A DNA stretch of 64,000 nucleotides from Cordylochernes scorpioides (Eukaryota; Arthropoda; Arachnida; Pseudoscorpiones; Chernetidae): the NCBI GenBank assembly GCA_030710605.1, contig CP092872.1, positions 6,442,573 to 6,506,572 of the forward strand, written 5' to 3'. Position 1 is the stretch's first letter. Each line of letters begins with the position of its first letter. This document shows, piece after piece, positions 42,037-53,903 of the stretch. Position numbers and translations under genes: made by a program. Below the pieces are notes generated by a model, which made no database searches, was not told the origin of the DNA, and worked only from the letters and a program-made list of their open reading frames with translations.

Positions 42037-45000
42037 ATGTTGGACTGTTCTCAGCCATCCTTCGACGTTTCTGAACACGAATTTTTAGAAATAGTCACGC
42101 TCAACGCCCGCGGTATATCTGGAAGAGAAAGAGAAGATTACTTCTGCAAATGGACGAAGAAGCTTAAAGCAGACATTTACGCTATACAAGAAACAAACAA
42201 AGACCTATTATTATCGAGAAAAGAATTTGAAAACTACGACATATATGCAAATAAAAAAAGCAATTGCGGAAGCGGACAATTTATTATTCTAAATTGCACA
42301 ATTCCTAACGAAAACTTCAAAGTTATCAAAAGCGGAAAGATCTGTGCGATCGAATGCACCTTGAAAAGAAAACTCGTTTTACTAATAAATGTACATGCAC
42401 AATCCGGATGAAGCTTTTAACGACTTTACCTTGATTGAACGATATATTGAAAATTTCCCGAACGACACGTCCAAAATTATACTTGGAGACTTTAACATAC
42501 GAGATAAGCCTGGAAGAACGGACTCACAGAGAAAGAGGAAAATGCTAAATGATTTTAAAAGAAAATATAACCTAATCGACGCATTTAGTTATCTTAATCC
42601 GGGAATTCACGGGGTCACGCACTTCGCGACTGTGAACGGCACACCTTTTGAAACACGCATCGAGTATATCTTAACTACGCCCGATTTAATAAGAAACTTG
42701 GAAGAATGCAAAACATTATCTTACTCGCTATCTGACCACAACGCTATCATCGCCCGTTTAAGCACCGAGAGAATGAAGTTAGTGCGAAAAATTGACAGAC
42801 GAATATTTACCTCCCGCCTCTTCGATGACATATATGCTTTTGAACTTGAAAACTTTTATTCGAACTATATGAATTTAAACGCAATTGCTAAATGGAGATG
42901 TATAAGAAGACTTATTTTGGAAGTTGCTAATGCTTGTCTGAGGTATACGGTCCCAAGGCCGATGGGTCACAAGCCCGCTATTACTTCGCTTTTTAACGAG
43001 AACGACATACTGCTGACCGATAATCGAAATATTTTAAATTATATTTTTAAACACTACCGCGATCAATCTAGAGCCGACGAATCTATCAATCTAAACGACA
43101 TCGTAACGTATACAAATACTATCCCGCGCCTCGACATCGACTTCAACTTCGATGAACAACACTTTATAACGAGAGGCGACATAATTAATGCAATTAAGCA
43201 ACTTCCCAATAAAAAGATGGCTGGAGAAGACAAGATTCCCGCGGAATTTTATAAAAAATACCCGAACGACGCCGCAGATCTACTTCTCACGATATTTACT
43301 AATGCTCAAGAGGAAGATGAACTACCTGAACATATGAGAGTGGGGAGGCTGATTCTCCTACCAAAGAAGCCGAGCCCAAAGACGTTGGGTGAATGGAGAC
43401 CTATCACGATGATGAACACAGATTATAAAATCTTGTCGAAATTATTGCTCGCAAAACTTAAACCCTACTCCCCGCAAATTGTTCCTATTGAACAAAAATA
43501 TGCAATTATGAATAGATCAATATTCGACATATTCCCTGATATCGAATACAGCGTCTACGCGGCAAACCTCCTCAACACGCCCCTCGCGATTGTCGTCCTC
43601 GACCTACAGAGGGCGTTTGACTCGCTCAACAGAACTTCCTAATTGCGACTCTTGAGAGAATCGGTATACCAAATATATTTATCAAATGGATCAAGATAAT
43701 CTTGAACAACAGTGCAATTAAGATTGACGTAAATGAAGAAACCTCTCCATCCATACAAGTGACAAGGGGAGTTCGTCAGAGCTGCGGGCTGTCGGCGGTA
43801 CTGTTCTCGATCTCCACGACGGCTTTAATCTTTCACTTACGAGACAAACTGAGCTCCACGACCACGACGCACATTTACGCCGACGACCTGGTGTTCTTAA
43901 TTAGAGACGAAAGCGACTTCGACCGAATATACTCCTGTCTCCAAGATTTTAAGCGGATCTCCGGCATAAATATAAACTTTGGGAAAAGCAAAGGGCTGTG
44001 GTGTGGCAGCTGGGGCAACAGAACCGACACTCCGAGGGAAATTAAGATGAGGAGAGACCAAATCAAAGTGCTTGGCATCTTAGTTGAAAACTCAAAAACG
44101 CCCTTCAAAACGGAGAAAGAAAACCTGCGCGAAGAATTTCAACAAGCGGTGCGTGTTGTTAAATCCCATATTTCGTCGCTCTCGCTTATACAGAAGACGC
44201 GATATATTAACGAAGGATTGATACCGAAATTTACATATAAAATAAACGCGACTCTACCTGAAGACGTAATCCTCAACGATATACAGAAAGATATTGATGT
44301 CGCCCTATACCTAAATACAACCTGGACAAATTCCTCAATAAATTGTTTACCTATCGAGAACGGCGGCCTCGCTTTGCTCCACCTCGCCACGCAACGCGAT
44401 TTATTCACGTTAAAACGTATACAAAAGCAAATTAATGGACATCAGAACGAAAACGAATTTCTATTTGAGAACAAAAATGCGACCAACTACTTCAATCTTT
44501 TTAATTACGATCTACACGGATTTCTCTCACCGCGAAGAAAACAAATTTTAGCAAGCTGGCGTAACATCGTTTATAAATTTAATATTGACTTCAAGCAGCT
44601 TTCGCGAAAAGATTATTTACACCTCGTTATACCGAAATGCCGCCTCTTACACGGCCTTTATCTACAGAACTCTGCCGTCTTCAGCACAAGAAACTTGAAA
44701 CGCCAGAAAGATTTTATAGATACGAACGACGAAATGCGCGAGGCAAATGATCTATTTTCCCATGCCACGCGAAATATCCGAAACGATCTACAACGAATTG
44801 CCGAGTTTTACAACCAGACGAAAAACACGACTTTTAAACTTCAAGACCATTCTTCCTGCGTGCATCTTCCCATCGTTTACGAATCACGCCTTTTCTCACG
44901 TATAAAGAGTAACGCACTACGAAATATAATTTTATCGACCAATTTTAACTTTAAACGCGCTGAAGAAAGAGCTGCAAAGTGGAATTTCAACACTGCGCCA

Positions 45001-45345
45001 TCCTGGCATAAAAAACGTAACATCTACGACGATATCGCCTGGAGACTGAAATTAAGAGCCCTGCCACACCCGACCAGGAATGGAAGGCCCACCTGCACTG
45101 CGTGCGGAGGATCTCCAGACATACTACATCGATACCTAGAGTGTGAATTTACGAAAAAGAAAATAAAAGAAGCAACTGAAGAATGTCGGATTGTCGACCG
45201 CTTATATATCTTCAGCCTAGCCAACTTCTTCCTAGACCGCGGAAATCCAGAATTACGTCGAATTTTAAACAAGAAGAAATACGAAATTTACAAATATTTA
45301 ATAGAGATAGATTTTAATTGTACCCCCTCCCCCACTAACAATTGA
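42037..45345 (+). pseudogene. LINE ORF2 (endonuclease-reverse transcriptase), two frameshifts
   Basis: The endonuclease part (42037-42411) has NARG and the catalytic-type QETNKD Glu that is a stop in copy 1. A 5-bp deletion near 42398 shifts the frame into the next segment (GDFNIRD, SDHNAI, LLPKK, WRPI). A 1-bp loss near 43635 shifts it again before the segment with RGVRQSCGLS, YADDLVFL and the C-terminal CTACGG...HRYLEC motif. The canonical RGVRQG Gly is Ser here. Its lesions differ from those of copy 1, so both decayed after the duplication. Confidence 0.85.
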
Positions 45346-45409
45346 AATGTAACGACGTTTTATATGACTGAATAAAAATTGCTTTTTTGTTCTGACTTAT
45401 ATATATATA

Positions 45410-45574
45410 TATAAATAAATAGTTGTATAGTTTTATAGTTAAGTATTCCATTAAAATTATCTTCATCATTTTGATTATTCAAATTCAAATTATAAAATTT
45501 TTATAATTTGAATTTGAATAATCAAAATGATGAAGATAATTTTAATGGAATACTTAACTATAAAACTATACAAC
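45410..45574. repeat. Near-perfect palindrome, interrupted by the BEL element
   Basis: The arms (agttgtatagttttatag...caaattataaaa and its reverse) meet at about 45496. The right arm is cut at 45574, and its outer end resumes at 48972 (acaactatttattt), matching the left aaataaatagttgt. It is a MITE-like or foldback target into which BEL/Pao inserted. Confidence 0.75.
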
Positions 45575-45987
45575 TGTTCGGTGCACTTTTTGAATGGTAC
45601 ACTATGACAGGTTCGTTTGGTATTGAAAGAATGATTCAATTAATCATCCTTGATATTTTAAATTTTATTCAGGATAAATATAGATATAAATATTATGTTA
45701 CAAATTAATTTTAGTAATTAAAGAAGTTAAAAAATGTTCGATTGAAAAGGATGGATTGGGAAGGAAGTCAGTCCGTGTTGGTCGTCAGAATTCGAAGGGC
45801 CCACACCCGTGCTTCCCACGTGACCGCCGCCGCCGCGCATGCGCGCCGACCGTGACGTCGCCACCGTCCGTGGCGGGTGGTGTTGGTTGAAAACTGTTCT
45901 TCTCTTCGTCGCGCGGGCGTGCCTTTCACTAACATTCCTCCCACCAATTTAATTGATAAATTAAATTCTAATACTATATTTTCTTGG

Positions 45988-46611
45988 CTATAGTAGAGGC
46001 CAATCTAAATTTGTTTTATTTCTAATGGAAAAAGTCGGTGTACTGGACGAAGAAAAACTCCCGATGATGTCTTCACTCTTGCGACTCGAACTTGTCCATC
46101 GGCCCCAGGTAGCACCTCCTCCACTTTTCCTAATGGCCATGAAATCCTCTCCCCCTATTTTTTTTCTTTTTCTGTTGAAGGGTGTGACGACTGCCTTTCT
46201 CAGTTCACTATTGACTTCTTCGATTGACTCCTTTTCTGCAGACTGTGTCCAAAATTGTTCTTCTTTCTTAAGCCTAACTGGTCTCTCCCACCATCTAGTA
46301 GTAATCAATTGCGAGATTGAAGCTCCACGTGAGGGGATGTCTGCAGGATTTTCTTTACCAGGAACGTGCCTCCAATCAGTTATGCTTGAATTTTGTCGAA
46401 TCTTCTTTACTCTTCCTGCGACAAACACTGACCAGTTCATATCACGTTTAATCCCTGCTAAAGCAGTAGTAGATTCAAGTTTATTCTCCGAAATTAGCTT
46501 GTAATTAGGGAGTGGTGGGTGTTCTCCTATCCAAGGTAAATTGACAGAATATCGACCATCTTCATTCTGTTTCACTGTTTGGTTGAAATGTTCCAACGCT
46601 GCAACTGACAA
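45988..46611 (-). pseudogene. BEL/Pao pol remnant with large internal deletion
   Basis: The frame begins with the Pao pol segment after protease (EHFNQTVKQNEDGRYSVNLPW, then LESTT). It jumps directly to the RNase H/spacer end (MNWSVFVAGRV, DWRHVPGKENPADIPSRG). RT catalytic motifs, the central RNase H and integrase are missing, so the element cannot replicate by itself. It overlaps the gag-protease frame by about 40 bp in a different frame. Confidence 0.8.
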
Positions 46612-48584
46612 CTCTTCTTTGCTCTTTCCTTCATGGGTTCCATGATACTGATAACATCTAATCTCCGAAGATCTTGTATTGTTGCATCACGGACTAAGCA
46701 TGACAGAACTGATGATTGAGATTTAGTTGTTTGAACATTTCCCAAAACCTTTCCACTAACAGTCCAGCCCAGCTTCGTTTCGAGAGCGACGGGACCAGAT
46801 TCCAATTCTATTTTCTTTCCTGTTAGTAGCTTGGCGTATACGTCTGCTCCTAGTAGTAGTTCAATCTCCGTGTTCGACCTATAGACATCCAAGTCAATTC
46901 CCTTTGATCGAAGTTCCGTCATCCATTCGGTAGGTTGAGCGGAAGGCATTGCACTACAAATCGTTGAGCAGTCTTGTACTTCAAAATTGCAGTTGTACTT
47001 GGAGTCCACATCAGAAATGTAGATTCGATACCGCTTGTGCTGCTGTGGTCTCGATTTCACTCCACCAAATAGTAAGTGTACAACTTCCTTTTTCCCGAGC
47101 ATAGTGAGTCCAACTTCGGAAGCAGTTTGTTCCAATACATATGAGTTCTGGGATCCACTATCTAACATTGCTCGAACAACTTTTGATTTATTTTCGCCAT
47201 CAATCTTTACCATGATTGTTTGAAGTAAGACATCTTGGCACCGAACTTGATTCGACATGTCCACGGATGCATTTATGTTCTTACTTCTCTCTTCAATCCC
47301 ATCAGATTTTTGGCTGCCTTTTGAAACTGGACATAAGATTGCCCTGTGTTTTTTACTACAGATGACACATTTCACTACGTTTCTGCAATACTTGGAAAAG
47401 TGTCCGGGCTTCAAGCAAGAATAACAACACTGTTTCTCTTGAATTATTTTCCTTCTTTCTTCAAGAGACATTGACATGGCTTTACAGCATTGTTCACTCA
47501 AATGTTTTTCATCACAAAATACACATTTATAAGCGTTATTTGACTTCCCATCAGCAACTACCAGACTTGCAGCGGTGGCGACAGATGTCTTCGGCTTGGG
47601 CGGCTTATCTCGATTAAATTGTGATGGATACGAACTCGAAAACGGTTGACGAGCCAAACGCATTCTTTCACTTCCCTCAACTTCGTGTTTTAGGAATTCC
47701 ATAAGCTTCTCCAGGAGGGCTTCACTTGAATTATGCTTTCCATCTTCATCAGGCTTGTGATGATGACGAGTCCTTTCCCACGCGACGAAGAGATCTTCAG
47801 GTAAAGCTGATTCCACCATGGGGTACAGAATAGCAGCGCATTTATCTGTTGTGACTCCTAAAGATCCCAACGCTCGTAGTTGTGATGATAACCGAACGTA
47901 TACAGTCGAAAAAGGTGTCGTGTTCCTTCCATGAGCATTTTCCAAAGTGATAGCAATCAAATCCCTTACGTACACTTCCACCAACATGTCTTCACGGCCA
48001 AAACGTTCCTTAAGAGTGCTGATGGCAAGTGGATAATTTGCCGCTGAGTTTGGAAAGGATGAAACTATTTCCTCCGACACCGATCCCTTTATCATGCAAT
48101 TTTGTAGGTATTGGAACTTGACACAGGCCGAAATGGAGTCATCATCGTGGACGCTTTGAAAGGCTGACCAGAACTGCAGCCACTCCCGTGCTTCTCCTCC
48201 AAATTTCGGTAGTTCCAACTTCGGAAGTCGATGAAGATTTGACTTTCCTTCGTTCCCCCCGGAAACTATTGATTCTCGGTCTACTGTTGGTTTTGCTAGT
48301 AATTGTTCCATTTTTTGCAAAACGCCTTCAGACCATCCAAATAGATTCGCTTGAACGATATCGACATCTTCAATTTCTTCATCTTCTCTATCCGCCTTTA
48401 TCAGTTGTTCGATGAGACAATCACTGGCAATTAAGAACCTGTCTTTACATCTGAGGAGCTTTGGTCGTAGAGACATCAACATTTCTAGGCTTGGTTCTTG
48501 CTTTCCAAGTTCGCCATCTGCTTCTGCAATAACACTTTCCAAAGTCCTCTTTTTCGTCTCACAAGCTTTCTTGAGTTTGTCCAT
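46572..48584 (-). CDS. BEL/Pao gag-protease polyprotein
   Basis: The likely start is the Met of MDKLKKACETKKRT. The open frame itself extends upstream into the LTR. Domains in order are: an N-terminal coiled, charged region, a DUF1759-type capsid region (LPKLELPKFGGEAREWLQFW, ALPEDL), three zinc-binding clusters (CVFCDEKHLSEQC, CYSCLKPGHFSKYC, CVICSKKHRAILC), and an aspartic protease with AMLDSGSQNSYV followed by ELLLGADVY. The frame ends inside the pol boundary, where a frameshift separates it from the pol remnant. It could still supply capsid and protease. Confidence 0.85.
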   Translation of the reverse strand: MDKLKKACETKKRTLESVIAEADGELGKQEPSLEMLMSLRPKLLRCKDRFLIASDCLIEQLIKADREDEEIEDVDIVQANLFGWSEGVLQKMEQLLAKPTVDRESIVSGGNEGKSNLHRLPKLELPKFGGEAREWLQFWSAFQSVHDDDSISACVKFQYLQNCMIKGSVSEEIVSSFPNSAANYPLAISTLKERFGREDMLVEVYVRDLIAITLENAHGRNTTPFSTVYVRLSSQLRALGSLGVTTDKCAAILYPMVESALPEDLFVAWERTRHHHKPDEDGKHNSSEALLEKLMEFLKHEVEGSERMRLARQPFSSSYPSQFNRDKPPKPKTSVATAASLVVADGKSNNAYKCVFCDEKHLSEQCCKAMSMSLEERRKIIQEKQCCYSCLKPGHFSKYCRNVVKCVICSKKHRAILCPVSKGSQKSDGIEERSKNINASVDMSNQVRCQDVLLQTIMVKIDGENKSKVVRAMLDSGSQNSYVLEQTASEVGLTMLGKKEVVHLLFGGVKSRPQQHKRYRIYISDVDSKYNCNFEVQDCSTICSAMPSAQPTEWMTELRSKGIDLDVYRSNTEIELLLGADVYAKLLTGKKIELESGPVALETKLGWTVSGKVLGNVQTTKSQSSVLSCLVRDATIQDLRRLDVISIMEPMKERAKKSCQLQRWNISTKQ

Positions 48585-48971
48585 CTTAAATCCTGGCAGG
48601 CTCGCCACAATGTTCGGTGCACTTTTTGAATGGTACACTATGACAGGTTCGTTTGGTATTGAAAGAATGATTCAATTAATCATCCTTGATATTTTAAATT
48701 TTATTCAGGATAAATATAGATATAAATATTATGTTACAAATTAATTTTAGTAATTAAAGAAGTTAAAAAATGTTCGATTGAAAAGGATGGATTGGGAAGG
48801 AAGTCAGTCCGTGTTGGCCGTCAGAATTCGAAGGGCCCACACCCGTGCTTCCCACGTGACCGCCGCCGCCGCGCATGCGCGCCGACCGTGACGTCGCCAC
48901 CGTCCGTTCGGCGGTGGTGTTGGTTGAAAACTGTTCTTCTCTTCGTCGCGCGGGCGTGCCTTTCACTAACA

Positions 48972-49105
48972 ACAACTATTTATTTTTATAATTAATTTAG
49001 ATTTAGCTTGCTAATCTAACCAAATCTACTTGATATGATTTATCATTCTTATCAGTTTGCTCCTTAAGTTTTAAATGTAGAATCACTGTTATATTTTTAT
49101 TATAT
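48972..49105. other. Short AT-rich gap between BEL and Gypsy
   Basis: It holds the outer end of the interrupted palindrome (48972-48995) and then plain AT-rich sequence. There is no gene. Confidence 0.4.
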
Positions 49106-49415
49106 TGTAGCGTAGCAGAAAGGTAGAGTCGGTGATCCACAAACGAAGAACGTTATTTTATTAACCAAACAAATCGAGGTCAAAAGAAGAACAAACGAGA
49201 AATATGAATGAATTAATTAATTATAATTAAGTTATATCTAGAAATAGCTATATTTAAAATAGTAAACAAAGGAGAGAGCAAAGAATAAAAGTCTCGTGGC
49301 CACGCGGCCTCGCAGGGGTAACCTCCACCGGCACGTGACGTCAGCTCCAGGGTTGCTGAGCCAGCAATTTCACTTCACTACATAGCCCCCCTCTCAAAGG
49401 ACATCGACCCGATGT

Positions 49416-52400
49416 TCAGCAGGAGACCTGCGCCTCCAGTCTACGAGCTCGCGACCGCGTAATAGGGCCAGGGATATCCAGGTCTCCTGGTCTGGGGACC
49501 TCCTCCTGGGCCAAGGGTGGTTGCCTCCCTTTCGCTGGAACTTCTTCCTTTTGAGAACTTGATAAGTCGTCTTCCATGTCCTCCTCCAGGTGGTCCTCCC
49601 GCTTCTCTGGATCTAAATAGGGCTTCATCCTGCAGATGTGAACTATGTCCTTTGTTTTACGACGACCATGCTGGTCTCCGAATGTCTCCACTTCATATGT
49701 CACATCGGATATTTTTCTTGTTACTTTATACGGGCCGAAATAACGTCGCATTAGTTTTTCAGACAAACCCACCTTGCGCACAGGGATATAGATCCAAACG
49801 AGAACTCCGGGCTGATAGATTATGTTTCTGTGATGGGCGTCGTAACGGAGTTTATTTCCTCCCTGGGACCTCATAGTGTGAATGCGTGCCAGCTGTCGCG
49901 CTTCTTCGGCCCTTGATCCTAGAGTCTGGATGAAGTCATCTTCATCCTGTGAAGGAAATTTGGGGAATAGCAAGTCTAGTGGGGTCTCCGCCTCACGCCC
50001 GTGCACAAGGTAGAATGGACTAAACCCCGTGGACTCTTGCTTCGCCGTGTTGTATGCGAACGTCACGAATGGGAGAATCTCATCCCAATCTTTCTGGTTG
50101 ACGTCCACATACATGGACAGCATGTCTGCTATTGTCTTATTCAACCTTTCAGTGAGTCCATTGGTCTGAGGGTGGTAGGCGGTTGTTGTCCGATGAGTTA
50201 TTCTGCAGTGTTTGTTCAGATCACGAATCATTGAAGATGTAAAATTTCGTCCTCGGTCTGTGATAACTTCCCTCGGCGCACCGTGCATCAGAATTACATC
50301 TTTAATGAAGAATGTTGCTACTTCCACTGATTCACTTGTCGGTAGAGCTTTCGTGATCGCAAACTTGGTGAGGTAATCCGTACAGACAATGATCCAGCGA
50401 TTCCCGCACATAGATGTTGGAAACCTTCCAAGGAGATCCATTCCCACTTTTTCGAAGGCGGCTATAGGCACAGGTATCGGCTGCAAAAGTCCTGGAGGGA
50501 GTTGGGGCTGGCGTTTGCGTCGCTGACAATCTGGACAGTGAGCCACATACTTCCTAACATTTCTATACATTCCGGGCCAGTAGAATTTTTTTCTTATTCG
50601 ATCATATGTCTTAGTAAATCCAAGATGTCCTGAAGTGGGAGAATCATGTAAGTTTCTCAGTATTTCAGGCCTCAAGTGGCGGGGGACCATCAGAAGCCAT
50701 TCCCTTCCCATTGGATCGTAATTTTTTTTATGGAGAGTATCGTTTATTTTTATAAAGGACTTGTTAGATGTTTCCTGTTGGATTTTGTCGGCTATCTTCG
50801 TGAGGTCCGGGTCTTTCATTTGTTCCCGTCCAAAATTCCGTAAGGCAACTATGCAAGGAATATCTTCTTCTATATCTTCACTACAATTTAGGGGACTTCT
50901 TGATAAACAGTCAGCGTCCTGATGTTTTCTTCCGCTCTTGTGCACAACAGTAACATCAAACTCCTGCAGCCGAAGAGCCCATCTTGCTAACCTCCCACAT
51001 GGGTCCTTGAGGTTGGTCAGCCAGCACAAGGAGTGATGGTCAGTTACGATAGTGAATGGACGTCCAAAAACATACGGCCGGAATTTGCCAATGGCCCAAA
51101 TAATAGCAAGACATTCTCTCTCAGTCGTCGAATAATTTCTTTCCGCCTTATTGAGCGTTCTCGATGCATAGGCAATGGCTCTTTCCTTTCCCTTTTGAAT
51201 TTGCGCTAAAACTGCTCCTATTCCATAGTTGCTCGCATCAGTATGTATTTCTGTTGGGGATGAATGATCAAAATGTCCCAAGACAGGCTCAGAAATTAGG
51301 GCTGACTTAAGAGCTTCAAATGCGTGCCGCTCTTCTATGTTCCAACTAAACACTGAATCTTTCTTTAAAAGAGCGTTTAATGGTTGGGCTATATGGGCAT
51401 AATTGGGTATGAAACGGCGGTAGTAGGAAGATAGCCCTAGGAAACTTCTAACTTCTTTTAGCGAATTTGGTCTGGGGAAGTCACGGACTGCTCTAATTTT
51501 TTCTGGATCGAGACATATTCCATCTCCACTCACCTCATGTCCAAGAACTGTTATAGTTTTCGCACCAAACCTGCATTTCCCCGAATTGAGGCACAAGCCA
51601 GCCTTCCTCAAACAGCCCAATACCAGCTGAAGGCGTCTCAGATGTTCCTCAAAATCATCGGAAAAAAACGACTATGTCATCAAGGTAACAGAGACAGATT
51701 GTCCACTTAAGACCCTTCAAGAGGCCGTCCATCATTCGTTCGAATGTAGCTGGAGCGTTGCATAACCCAAATGGCATCACTTTGAACTCATACAATCCAT
51801 CTGGGGTTATGAATGCAGTCTTCTCACGGTCCGCTTCCTCCACGTCGATCTGCCAGTATCCAGATTGGAGATCCATAGAGGAATAAAATCGTGCTCCCTG
51901 TAGACAGTCCAAAGTGTCGTCGATCCTTGGGAGCGGGTAAACATCCTTTTTTTGTTATCTTATTAAGGCGGCGGTAATCGACGCAGAATCTCCAGCTGCC
52001 ATCTTTTTTCCTGACCAAAACGACCGGTGAGGCCCATGGGCTCGCAGAGGGCTGAATAATACCAATTTCTTCCATTTTATTTACCTCCTCTTGAATAATT
52101 TGACGTTCCGCTGGTGCTACTCGGTACGGTCGTTGTTTGGTGGGAAGGTGGTCTCCAGTGCTAATTCGATGCTTAACATTATCGGTCTTGGACGCTTCTT
52201 TTTTTCTGAAATCAAAAATATCTCTATAGTTTCTCAATAAATTTCTTAATTTTTCTTTTTGAAAATCGTCAAGTGAATCATCTATATTTAAAATTTCCGC
52301 AAATTTTGAATCCTCGGAATGGCCTATATCTGTTCCTACGTGGTTGCCCTCAGCAAGTACACAAAGCTGGCTATCCTCGATGACGACACCATCGGCCACG

Positions 52401-52895
52401 TGCATCCCCTGGGGAATTATCTTCGGATATGGGCTCCAATTTGCCACCCACAGTTTTCCCCTGTTACTGGTAAGTGAGATGATAGAGGAGGGAGCCATTA
52501 GTTCTCTTTCCAGCGACAGACCTTTTTGACTTTCTGCCACTACAGCTGCATTATATGAGATGTCTCTGCTTAATACCTCTATCAGCTGACAAGATGCGGG
52601 CTCTATTCTGTATTCCCGTTCCGCGTAGAGAGGTGAGTTGTTCTTGGGTGTGTCCTCGACTAGGAATTCCTCTAAAAAAAGTGTATCTTCTGCAGAATCA
52701 ATTACCGCCCTGGATAACTTCAAAAAGTCCCATCCGAGGATCACATCGTGACTACAGTCCTCCAGAACAATAAATTCGAAATTTTCCTGCAGACCATTTA
52801 AGTCCAATTTTAAAGAGCAGCGTCCTTTCGGTTTTATAATTTTACCGTTGGCCACTCTTAAGCTCACGTCAGTTTCGGCAAACATTATTTTCTTC
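49416..52895 (-). pseudogene. Gypsy pol, C-terminal protease through integrase, frameshifted
   Basis: Reading from 52895 down, the parts are: the protease remainder (HDVILGWDFL), RT (DYRRLN, QSGYWQI, MPFGLCNAPATF, YLDDIVV), RNase H (HTDASNYGIGAVL, TDHHSLCWL), then integrase with an HHCC-type zinc domain (HDSPTSGHLG...CPDCQRRK), a DDE core (MDLLG, ITDRGRNF, HPQTNGLTER) and a chromodomain-less tail. Two frameshifts lie in homopolymers, near 51950 (T-run) and 51660 (A-run). Both could be genuine decay or assembly errors. The first 28 residues of the open frame ending at 52978 come from the Penelope insert. Confidence 0.85.
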
Positions 52896-53313
52896 ATGGT
52901 AGAAGAGATATAGCCACGTTTGAAGTGTAAAAGGGAGATCAAGAGGAAAGTGGTGAGTTTCTTTATTGAGCTGTACACAAGCTTTCGGACGTCACCCGTC
53001 CTTCATCAGGTGTTGACATGAATAAGAAGGAGATGCTATATTTATAAGCGACAGTTTAAAAGTATTAAAAATATTAAAAACAATCTGATGCACGCCCGCG
53101 AGAGCACATGCTAATAACAAAATATTTTCAATTTTACTCTGTATAAATATTATTTTGAGTTTGTATAAAGAATATCAGCCCGTTGAAAATCTGTATACCT
53201 AAGACGAAGTGAGAAAGGCGGACAACGAGAGGCGAAGACAAAAGCAAGAAAAAACAACAATAAAAATAAAAAATAAAAATAAAAAATCAGCGGAATAAAG
53301 ATAAAGTTAAAAG

Positions 53314-53883
53314 TTACGAAGAAGGTGTATCTGAGGTAGAATAAAAAACAGAATATTGGGGCGGGAGGTCAATCTTTCTGTTGAGGCTGGGGGTAGTATT
53401 AGAAACAAGGGCTTCAAGAACTAAGCGTTGGTATTTGTTTGCTATATCGCTATAAATGGGGGTTGTGTTGTCGAGATTGAAGGAATGTCCGGACTCGGCG
53501 ATATGTTGGTATATGAGCGATTTTTTGTCTTTCGAGCGGATGTTACGGGCGTGTTCACTGGCTCTGATGGCGATTGTTCGGCCTGTTTCTCCAATGTAGT
53601 GTAAATCGCAATCGTTACAGGGAATTTTGTAAACGGCGTTGGAAAGGGATTGGGGGTTACGTTTGGCGGAGCTTTTTGTGATAGGATGTCTTAAGAAGGT
53701 GTGAAGGGAAGGTGTGCACTTGTAAAAAGTGCGAATGCCGTATTTACGTAAAAAGGAACCAATACCGGAATTCGTGGTGGAGTATGGGAGGACGCAGGTG
53801 CTTTTAAATACAGGAGGTGTGGTTCTTTTTTGGTTGGGTGTGAAAAAAGGTCTACTCGCATCTCCTGTCCGCGGGCTATCCAC
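53314..53883 (-). CDS. Penelope-like GIY-YIG endonuclease fragment, left arm
   Basis: This is the C-terminal part of a Penelope-like polyprotein (189 codons). The domain opens with AVYKIPCNDCDLHYIGETGR (the YIG strand and a CxxC pair). It continues with an Arg and EHARNIRS (catalytic-type Arg and His), then IYQHIAESGHSF and LEALV. The GIY-YIG nuclease nicks DNA during integration of these elements. The RT is absent upstream. The first dozen residues come from the centre of the inverted pair, so the Met is not the native start. Confidence 0.8.
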   Translation of the reverse strand: MDSPRTGDASRPFFTPNQKRTTPPVFKSTCVLPYSTTNSGIGSFLRKYGIRTFYKCTPSLHTFLRHPITKSSAKRNPQSLSNAVYKIPCNDCDLHYIGETGRTIAIRASEHARNIRSKDKKSLIYQHIAESGHSFNLDNTTPIYSDIANKYQRLVLEALVSNTTPSLNRKIDLPPQYSVFYSTSDTPSS

Positions 53884-53903
53884 GCAGTTTTATCGACCGG
53901 CAT

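Larger units (their letters stand above)
40183..45391 (+). mobile_element. Tx1/L1-like LINE, full length, copy 2
   Basis: It is flanked by the same ctgac repeat (40178-40182 and 45392-45396) as copy 1. ORF1 is intact and ORF2 has two frameshifts. The 5' UTR, the pyrimidine-rich ORF spacer and the T-rich 3' end match copy 1 with about 1% differences by eye. Confidence 0.85.
45575..48971 (-). mobile_element. BEL/Pao retrotransposon, internally deleted
   Basis: It has two LTRs (45575-45934 and 48611-48971; TG...CA, about 360 bp, nearly identical) and a 5-bp target duplication acaac (45570-45574 and 48972-48976). The + strand sequence 48590-48607 ends ggctcgcca like a tRNA 3' end, three bases from the 5' LTR, and fits a primer-binding site. 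Gag and protease are present. Most of RT, RNase H and all of integrase are gone. Confidence 0.85.
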
